A stretch of DNA of 6,052 bases from Pyrolobus sp964613695 (lineage in GTDB: Archaea > Thermoproteota > Thermoprotei_A > Sulfolobales > Pyrodictiaceae), in NCBI GenBank assembly GCA_964613695.1, contig CAZTIR010000077.1, positions 1 to 6,052 on the forward strand. Reading direction: 5' to 3'. The position numbers were made by a program, and so were the translations under genes. Below are positions 1 through 4,797 of this stretch, piece by piece. Within the stretch, counting starts at the first letter, position 1, and each line of letters begins with the position of its first letter. The notes beneath the pieces are model-generated. The model saw only the letters and a program-made list of their open reading frames with translations. It was not told where the DNA came from and did no database searches.

Positions 1-399
1 ATAGGCGCTGGTAAGAGGTGGCCCCCTGTCACTGTACAGAAGTTCCTGATCCACGAGCATGGCAGGAGGCCTCCTGGGGTGCGTGAGGTGCCTTGGCGTA
101 TCTTCTGGAGGAGGGTTAGGGAGTGGGGTAAGGAGCTCGGCGTGAACCTGGCTCCTAGCATGGAGGAGTGGGGCATGAGGAGGGCGAGGAAAGTGCCGGA
201 GATATACAGGGTCGGTGACGTTATAGAGGTTGTTCTCGCGGCGCCCGGCTGGCTCCGTGGCGAGGTGCTCGGGGTCAGTATTGATGGTAAGAGGCTCGTC
301 AGCGTAGTGGGGGTGAGGGGGTGGAGGAGGGGTGAGGTTGTGGAGGCGCGTATACTCCGCAACCGGGATAACATCTATGTAGCTCGCGCGCTAGGCTGA
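1..399 (+). CDS. C-terminal part of a probable archaeal radical-SAM family protein (COG2100-like), 5' end outside window
   Basis: The frame is open from the first base of the window and ends at a TGA at 397-399, giving 132 residues of the C-terminus. The GTG at 79 is the first usable start codon, but coding sequence continues upstream of it (residues 1-26 have normal protein character), so the gene almost certainly begins to the left. Two parts are visible: a basic helical stretch rich in Trp and Arg (about residues 28-60, including VPWRIFW), then a beta-rich domain of about 64 residues (205-396) starting YRVGDVIEV, with APGWLRGEVLG and ending RNRDNIYVARALG. This looks like a TRAM- or OB-like barrel. 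From memory, archaeal COG2100 Fe-S oxidoreductases end in a similar way. The radical-SAM CxxxCxxC motif would lie outside the window, so the assignment cannot be confirmed here. An RNA-modifying enzyme with a TRAM domain is the main alternative. The stop overlaps the convergent small gene by 9 bp. Confidence 0.5.
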   Translation: MGAGKRWPPVTVQKFLIHEHGRRPPGVREVPWRIFWRRVREWGKELGVNLAPSMEEWGMRRARKVPEIYRVGDVIEVVLAAPGWLRGEVLGVSIDGKRLVSVVGVRGWRRGEVVEARILRNRDNIYVARALG

Positions 400-699
400 A
401 GCATAGACCTCCATGCGGCCATTCCTCGCCACTATAACGGGCGTGTGGAGGATGCTGCATAGCTCCTCTATGTCCTCCTTTCTCAGCCCATCGCCCGCTA
501 TCGCTATCGCTTCCGGGTGAAGCCCCGCGTGTATAACTAGAGCGTGGATGCGGGAGCCTAGTCTGCTATGCCTCCTCGGCAGCCTTAGCACCGTGTAGTA
601 TGCGTGTAGGCCGGCCCTCCTAGCCTCTGATTGAAGCTCCTCTAGGCTATGGGTGTTGGATGCTATGGCCCGGATGAGGGGTGTTAGGTCTAGGGGCAT
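391..699 (-). CDS. Small conserved-looking protein of unknown function (about 102 aa)
   Basis: I do not recognise this family. The frame is open from an ATG at 789 (132 aa) to a TAG at 391-393. I prefer the internal ATG at 699 (MPLDLTPLIRAIAS). The first 15 codons after 789 mostly end in A or T and encode a proline-rich string, unlike the GC-ending codons of the body; a GGGGGT purine run also lies 10 nt upstream of 699. A GTG at 717 is a third possible start. The protein has a helical N-terminal half with an acidic/basic helix (HSLEELQSEARRAG), then a basic loop (RLPRRHSRLGSR). After that come alternating strand and helix segments (IHALVIHAG, AIAIAGDG, KEDIEELCSIL, TPVIVARNG), suggesting a small alpha/beta fold. 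There is one Cys, and no signal peptide or membrane segment. It is convergent with the radical-SAM-like gene (9 bp overlap) and divergent from the helicase. It is likely real given its codon use and lack of a competing frame. Confidence 0.6.
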   Translation of the reverse strand: MPLDLTPLIRAIASNTHSLEELQSEARRAGLHAYYTVLRLPRRHSRLGSRIHALVIHAGLHPEAIAIAGDGLRKEDIEELCSILHTPVIVARNGRMEVYASA

Positions 700-716
700 G
701 GGGGTATAGACCCCCA
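699..716 (-). other. Perfect hairpin at the probable start codon of the small unknown gene
   Basis: TGGGGGT (699-705) and ACCCCCA (710-716) are exact reverse complements around a 4-nt ATAG loop. On the minus-strand transcript the stem holds the G-rich Shine-Dalgarno-like run, and its last base pair includes the A of the ATG at 699. If 699 is the true start, folding would hide the ribosome site. A 7-bp stem with a short loop is expected about once or twice by chance in 6 kb, so only the position makes it notable. Confidence 0.35.
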
Positions 717-740
717 CAGCGTGTAGTAGGGGGTTCAGGG

Positions 741-748
741 GTATAGAT
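741..748 (-). promoter_or_regulatory. Possible TATA element for the small unknown gene
   Basis: Minus-strand ATCTATAC lies here. An archaeal start site about 25 bp downstream would fall near 717-720, giving either a leaderless GTG start at 717 or a leader of about 20 nt for the ATG at 699. The match to the TATA consensus is weak and no clear BRE is visible. Confidence 0.25.
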
Positions 749-794
749 GGTAATCGATAATGCGGTTTTGGGAGTCTAGTGGGAGGCATGGGCT

Positions 795-803
795 CATAAA
801 GTA
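795..803 (+). promoter_or_regulatory. Probable TATA element for the helicase gene
   Basis: CATAAAGTA is an AT-rich island in GC-rich surroundings, centred about 26 bp upstream of the ATG at 825. That is the spacing expected for a leaderless archaeal transcript starting at the first codon, and no Shine-Dalgarno sequence precedes 825, which fits. Read on the other strand the same island is CTTTATG, also TATA-like, so transcription toward the small minus-strand gene cannot be excluded. Confidence 0.4.
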
Positions 804-824
804 TGATCGTTTCGGCTAGTCTGG

Positions 825-3800
825 ATGGGGAGTAGTGTAGTGAGGGTTGTGAGTGTAGCGGATAGGTTAGCGCAGCTGGGGTACCGGATAGTACTATGGG
901 ATGAGCCTGGCTCGGAGCCCGAGCTGAGCGAGAAGAGGTTCTCGGACGTAGTACCAGGGTTGAGGGGCGAGCCCTCCTCTTGGCGCCTCTACAGGCACCA
1001 GGTTGAGAGCATTGAGGCTCTGAGGCGTGGGATGAACGTCGTTCTCACGGCCAAGACGGGCTCCGGCAAGACCGAGGCATGGGCCCTCGCGGCGCTAGCC
1101 GAGGGTTGGCGCGTTCTAGCAGTATACCCGACGCTAGCCTTGGCCGCGGATCAGATACAGCGTCTCGAGAGATACTATGAGGCTGCGGGTTACGGCAGGG
1201 ACGTCGTGGTTAGACTCGATAGGCCTACGCTAGACCGCCACGGCCCCGCCGCGCTCCACCGCCTTCTCTCCTCTGCGCGCGTTGTCGTCACAAACCCCGC
1301 CTTCCTTATGGCCGAGTTGAAGAGGATGGTCTCCGGCCGCTCCATGCTAGCGGGCTTCCTCTCTCGCGTCGACCTGGTGGTGTTGGATGAGCTCGACTTC
1401 TATGGCCCTAGGGGGGCTCACCTCCTTCTCGCCATGCTCGAGATAATCTCGAGGTATGTCGCGAGAGAGCCTCCGAGAGTGGCGGTGCTCACGGCAACCC
1501 TGGGCAACCCGGGGGAGTTGGCGGCGCTCCTCGAGAGGATAACGGGTAGGAAGAGTATAGTGGTGACCGGCAGCCCACGGAAGCCCCCGAACCGCTACAT
1601 ACTCGTGCTGGGCAAGGGCCTCGATGCCCTGATGAGGTTTGTTCGTCAGCATCTCCCACAGATCGAGCCCAGGTTTCCAAGGATACGCGAGCTCCTCGAG
1701 GATGAGGAGCTTTTTGCCGAGCAGGCTTACGAGGTCTACGAGGCCCTCGAGGCTCTGGGTCTTCGCCCGCCCCGGCCCGCCCTCGATCCCGTCGAGATAC
1801 TCGCGACCATACTCGATACCGACGAGGATGGCGTGACCCTAGTCTTCACGAGGAGTATTAGGCACGCTGAGAGGCTCTACAGGAGTCTCGTGGGGAGGGG
1901 TGAGCGGTACAAGAGGCTTGCGGCTACACATCATCACCTAGTCCCGAAGGCTAGGCGTGAGGAGATAGAGGAGGCTGCTAGGAGTGGTAGGCTGCGCCTA
2001 ATCATAACGGTTCGGACCCTAGCTCAGGGCATTGACATCGGGACAGTGGTTCGCGTCGTGCACGTCGGGCTCCCGGTGGATACTAGGGAGTTCCATCAGA
2101 GGGAGGGTAGGAAGGGTAGACGCCGCGAGATACCATTCACCGAGTCGATCCTGGTGCCTCAGGGGCTATGGGACTCGAAGCTCCTCCGCGCCGGCGCTGA
2201 GGCCGTGAAAGAGTGGACTAGGCTCCCGCTCGAGAAGCTCTACATCAACCCGCGGAACGCGTACATGCTCCTCTTCAAGAGCCTCTGGAAGGTGCTCCGC
2301 CGCCTGCAGCTCGACCGCGAGGAGGAGGAGTTGCTGTGGCGCCTCGGCCTCGTGACGATAAGGTCGACGCTGGCCGGGGATTTGCTATGGCTTAGCGAGA
2401 AGGGGCAGAGGGTGTGGAACAACCTGGGCTTCTACGAGTATGGGCCGCCCTACGGCTACAAGAGGTTTATCAGGAGGGATGGGAGGGAGGAGAGGGTTCC
2501 AGAGGAGGTCTCGATACGCGAGGCTGTCGAGAGGCTGCAGCCGGGCTGCTACGATTATAGCACCAACGCTCTCGTCGTCGAGCATGATGCTGGTAGGCTG
2601 CGCATAATAGAGGAGCCTGTGGATAAGGCTGTGGAGAGGTACGAGTGGGCTAGGAAGGCTCTAGGCGAGTACGAGGACGTGAAGAGCGTGTGGCGCGAGA
2701 GGCCCGAGATAGCGGCTGACATGATGTACGGCCGTGTGGCCACCCACGTGGTCCTCCGCGTCGAGGCCCCGGTGGCGGGCTTCGGCCCCCTAGTAGAGCT
2801 CCCGGTTGGTGTGGAGTGGGTTGTTGAGAGTAGGAGGCCCCGCCTCTCTCGCACCGGGAGAGTGTACCACGAGGTCTACACGATACCGCTGGACGTCCCG
2901 ACGTCCGGCAAGTACAACGACTACACCTATGGCTACGTGATAGAGGTGCCGAGCGACACGGACAACCTCGAGATAGAGGCTGGCTTGGCTTACCTCCAGG
3001 TGTACCTGAGGCTCAGCGAGTACGGTATACCGCTAGGCCTTCTCAACTACTCGATAATGCCCGCCGGCATCGTGAAGAGGATACACATCTGGGAGACGGA
3101 GCCCGCCGGCATCATAGAGGGTCTAGACTGGGCTAGCATTGCGAGGAAGGTGGAGGAGTTCAAGCCCACGCCCCTCGCGCTAACACTCCTAGCCGCCATA
3201 GACCCCGGCGTCTATAACGCCGTGTCGCAGAACGATAAGCTGATAGACGCTCTCCCCAGGTATGCTGCGCGCATAGCGAGGCTGATTGGAGGCGTTAGGA
3301 GCATAGAGCTGGGTGGCATCCGCGTCGAGTGCGGGAAGCCGAGCCCGGAGGACAAGATAGCAACCATACTCGTGCTACACGAGAAGGTTGACGCGGGTCG
3401 CACGTACTTCGTGGACGTGATAGCCGTTCATGACGGTAGGAGGCCTAGCATAGAGACTCTCGTCTACGAGCCCGGGGTCACCAGCGGCTACGAGGTTAGC
3501 GTGAAGCTCTTCGGCGTACTGGGGAGGCTATTCAAGGAGGGCTACCGCGTCTACCACTATGGCCAGGAGAGGCTCATCACGAACCTACTCTCCGGGGCCT
3601 ACATGGGCTACCTTATAGTAGAGCAGGCGAAGAAGGAGGGGAGGCTCATAGACCTAGCCGAGGCTATAAGACAGAGGCTTGGTGAGGTGCCCCTCGCCGC
3701 CCTGGGCTCGGTGGGCGCGAGGCTAGCGAGGAAGACCAGCGCCTACGGGGAGGAGCTGCAGGAGGCGGCTCGGAGGGCTCGAGAGGCTCGAGACCCTAAG

Positions 3801-3920
3801 CCCTTCGCGAAGGTCCTAGAGAAGATAGCGGCGGAGACGCTAGACGCCCTCCACTGTATAGCCCTTGCCCTCGAGAAGGGTAGGATCGAGAGAGTCGAGA
3901 AGAGAGAGGAAAGAGGCTAA
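825..3920 (+). CDS. SF2 DEAD/DEAH-type helicase, COG1205/MrfA (YprA)-like, with C-terminal RNase H-like region
   Basis: This 1031-residue ATP-dependent helicase carries all the superfamily 2 motifs: a Q-like element YRHQVESI (56-63), Walker A GSGKT (79-83), Ia YPTLALAADQ (101-110), Ib TNPAFL (156-161), Walker B DELD (188-191), III TATL (223-226), IV LVFTRS (339-344), V TLAQGIDIG (398-406) and VI QREGRKGR (425-432). A helical insertion of about 85 residues (253-337) separates the two RecA domains. Residues 565-585 (IREAVERLQPGCYDYSTNALV) and the following beta-rich region resemble the post-helicase part of COG1205. Residues 718-770 (ending IHIWETEPAGIIEGLDW) recall the DUF1998 core, but the zinc cysteine cluster of that family is missing: only Cys575, 836 and 1011 are present. 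Residues about 845-950 resemble an RNase H-like exonuclease domain (VYHYGQE, LIDLAEAIRQR). Bacterial MrfA works in DNA repair with the exonuclease MrfB; a repair role here is inferred. The start at ATG 825 is supported by the TATA spacing; GTGs at 840 and 849 are alternatives. The 3' end overlaps the convergent gene by 81 bp. Confidence 0.85.
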   Translation: MGSSVVRVVSVADRLAQLGYRIVLWDEPGSEPELSEKRFSDVVPGLRGEPSSWRLYRHQVESIEALRRGMNVVLTAKTGSGKTEAWALAALAEGWRVLAVYPTLALAADQIQRLERYYEAAGYGRDVVVRLDRPTLDRHGPAALHRLLSSARVVVTNPAFLMAELKRMVSGRSMLAGFLSRVDLVVLDELDFYGPRGAHLLLAMLEIISRYVAREPPRVAVLTATLGNPGELAALLERITGRKSIVVTGSPRKPPNRYILVLGKGLDALMRFVRQHLPQIEPRFPRIRELLEDEELFAEQAYEVYEALEALGLRPPRPALDPVEILATILDTDEDGVTLVFTRSIRHAERLYRSLVGRGERYKRLAATHHHLVPKARREEIEEAARSGRLRLIITVRTLAQGIDIGTVVRVVHVGLPVDTREFHQREGRKGRRREIPFTESILVPQGLWDSKLLRAGAEAVKEWTRLPLEKLYINPRNAYMLLFKSLWKVLRRLQLDREEEELLWRLGLVTIRSTLAGDLLWLSEKGQRVWNNLGFYEYGPPYGYKRFIRRDGREERVPEEVSIREAVERLQPGCYDYSTNALVVEHDAGRLRIIEEPVDKAVERYEWARKALGEYEDVKSVWRERPEIAADMMYGRVATHVVLRVEAPVAGFGPLVELPVGVEWVVESRRPRLSRTGRVYHEVYTIPLDVPTSGKYNDYTYGYVIEVPSDTDNLEIEAGLAYLQVYLRLSEYGIPLGLLNYSIMPAGIVKRIHIWETEPAGIIEGLDWASIARKVEEFKPTPLALTLLAAIDPGVYNAVSQNDKLIDALPRYAARIARLIGGVRSIELGGIRVECGKPSPEDKIATILVLHEKVDAGRTYFVDVIAVHDGRRPSIETLVYEPGVTSGYEVSVKLFGVLGRLFKEGYRVYHYGQERLITNLLSGAYMGYLIVEQAKKEGRLIDLAEAIRQRLGEVPLAALGSVGARLARKTSAYGEELQEAARRAREARDPKPFAKVLEKIAAETLDALHCIALALEKGRIERVEKREERG
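3767..3793 (+). repeat. Three tandem 9-bp units inside the helicase 3' region
   Basis: GGCTCGGAG (3767-3775), GGCTCGAGA (3776-3784) and GGCTCGAGA (3785-3793) are adjacent. They encode the charged helix at about residues 981-990 (AARRAREARD). The unit length is a multiple of three, so copy-number change would keep the frame. This is probably a simple slippage product within an Ala/Arg-rich helix. Confidence 0.6.
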
Positions 3921-4751
3921 CACACCCAAGTCTATGACGTCGCCCGCTGTGCAACCCTCTATCACGGCGAGCCTCTGGTCGGCGGGTTTCGAGCCGCAAC
4001 GCCTCCTCAGGAGGCCCGAGTCCATGGCATAGACGCGGAGGGCCTCCCAGAACGCGGTGACCGGGTTTGACGCGAGACTCTGGGCCCTAGGGAGGCCCTC
4101 CACGAGGTCGCGGTATGCTAGACTCGTCTCGCCCGCCACCGTCAGCACCTCGCCAAGCTTCACCCTCTTCTCGAGAGCCTCTAGGGGTGAGCAAGGGTTA
4201 GTGGCGTCGGGGAGACCCGAGTAGCCGAGGCGGTGGAGGTAGCCTGGCTGCGAGACCGTGATTATAGCGTAGAGGAGTGCGGCTCCCAGCCCGTCATCCT
4301 CCCATACTATGCGCGCGACCGCCTCCGGCTCCTCCCCCCTACCCACCGTGTACGCGACCAGCGACAGGGGCACTAGAGCACCCTGAGCAAGGCTCCCCGG
4401 TTGTAGCGTCGCGGCCCCCAGTGCCGCCAGGAGAGCGGTCCATGGCTCCCTCCTCCTAGCCCCCGCGGTGCACGCGGCCGCCGCCGTGCTCCACGCTATG
4501 CCGGGTACCGCTGCCATGCGTAGAGGGTTTAGCCTCCTCCTGCCCCACAGGCCGCCCACGCCGTATGGCTTCTCGAGCACCGCGTCTAGTCCAGTAGCCC
4601 AGGCCGCCGCGAGGGCAACCCTGATGCACTCCTCCTCGATGCTATCCAGTAGTGAGCGTATGGCGTGGGCGCGTAGCGCCTCATAATCGCAGTGCTCTAT
4701 ACTCCTCCTCACCTCGCCTCGATGTACTCGTGTACGAGTCGCGAAGGGCAT
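3840..4751 (-). CDS. Diverged CitG/MdcB-family protein (triphosphoribosyl-dephospho-CoA synthase-like, COG1767)
   Basis: This is 303 residues, a usual size for the family. CitG-type enzymes build the 2'-(5''-triphosphoribosyl)-3'-dephospho-CoA prosthetic-group precursor from ATP and dephospho-CoA; many archaeal members have no known role. The order of recognisable segments matches the family: EKPYG (60-64) where members have PKPG; QPGSLAQGALVPLSLVA (117-133) where they have the NTNLG...PLA region; LLYAIITVSQPG (159-170) for the AIR-A-PGGLG segment; YAMDSGLLRRRCG (241-253) for the PDTLI-RK-G segment; and GCTAGDVIDLGVLASFLSLL (266-285) for the NPGTTADL-AALF segment. Several signature residues are changed, so catalytic activity is doubtful. 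The protein is rich in Ala and Leu helices, soluble-looking and without a signal peptide. The ATG at 4751 gives the longest form; GTG at 4712 (residue 14) is an alternative. The last 27 codons are antisense to, and codon-aligned with, the end of the helicase gene. It is divergent from mcm with 46 bp between the starts. Confidence 0.6.
   Translation of the reverse strand: MPFATRTRVHRGEVRRSIEHCDYEALRAHAIRSLLDSIEEECIRVALAAAWATGLDAVLEKPYGVGGLWGRRRLNPLRMAAVPGIAWSTAAAACTAGARRREPWTALLAALGAATLQPGSLAQGALVPLSLVAYTVGRGEEPEAVARIVWEDDGLGAALLYAIITVSQPGYLHRLGYSGLPDATNPCSPLEALEKRVKLGEVLTVAGETSLAYRDLVEGLPRAQSLASNPVTAFWEALRVYAMDSGLLRRRCGSKPADQRLAVIEGCTAGDVIDLGVLASFLSLLDSLDPTLLEGKGYTVEGV
4726..4739. repeat. Short inverted repeat near the start of the CitG-like gene
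   Basis: ACTCGT (4726-4731) and ACGAGT (4734-4739) are reverse complements separated by GT. The element lies inside the first codons if the minus-strand gene starts at 4751, or in the divergent promoter region if it starts at 4712. A regulator site is possible, but 6-bp arms are weak evidence. Confidence 0.3.
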
Positions 4752-4770
4752 TAGCCTACACCAGCTTCTC

Positions 4771-4795
4771 TAACCGAGTAGATGGGGTCCGGTTA
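4771..4795. promoter_or_regulatory. Inverted repeat abutting the mcm start codon
   Basis: TAACCG (4771-4776) and CGGTTA (4790-4795) are exact reverse complements with a 13-nt spacer. The half-site centres are 19 bp apart, close to two helical turns, a spacing suited to a dimeric DNA-binding protein. The right arm ends 2 bp before the GTG at 4798. On the mcm RNA it could instead form a stem with GGGGTC, the only Shine-Dalgarno-like run, in its loop. Chance occurrence in a gap this size is not negligible. Confidence 0.3.
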
Positions 4796-4797
4796 CA

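Noticed and set aside
1347..2854. Several 60-101 residue frames opposite or across the helicase
   Set aside because: All lie within the helicase core or its conserved extension and have no family resemblance; GC-rich archaeal DNA produces many such open frames.
3921..3960. Transcription terminator after the helicase
   Set aside because: No T-rich tract follows the stop; the region is coding on the other strand.
4277..4686. Two plus-strand frames of 60 and 72 residues
   Set aside because: Pro/Ser/Ala-rich shadows inside the CitG-like gene, which has better codon use and family resemblance.
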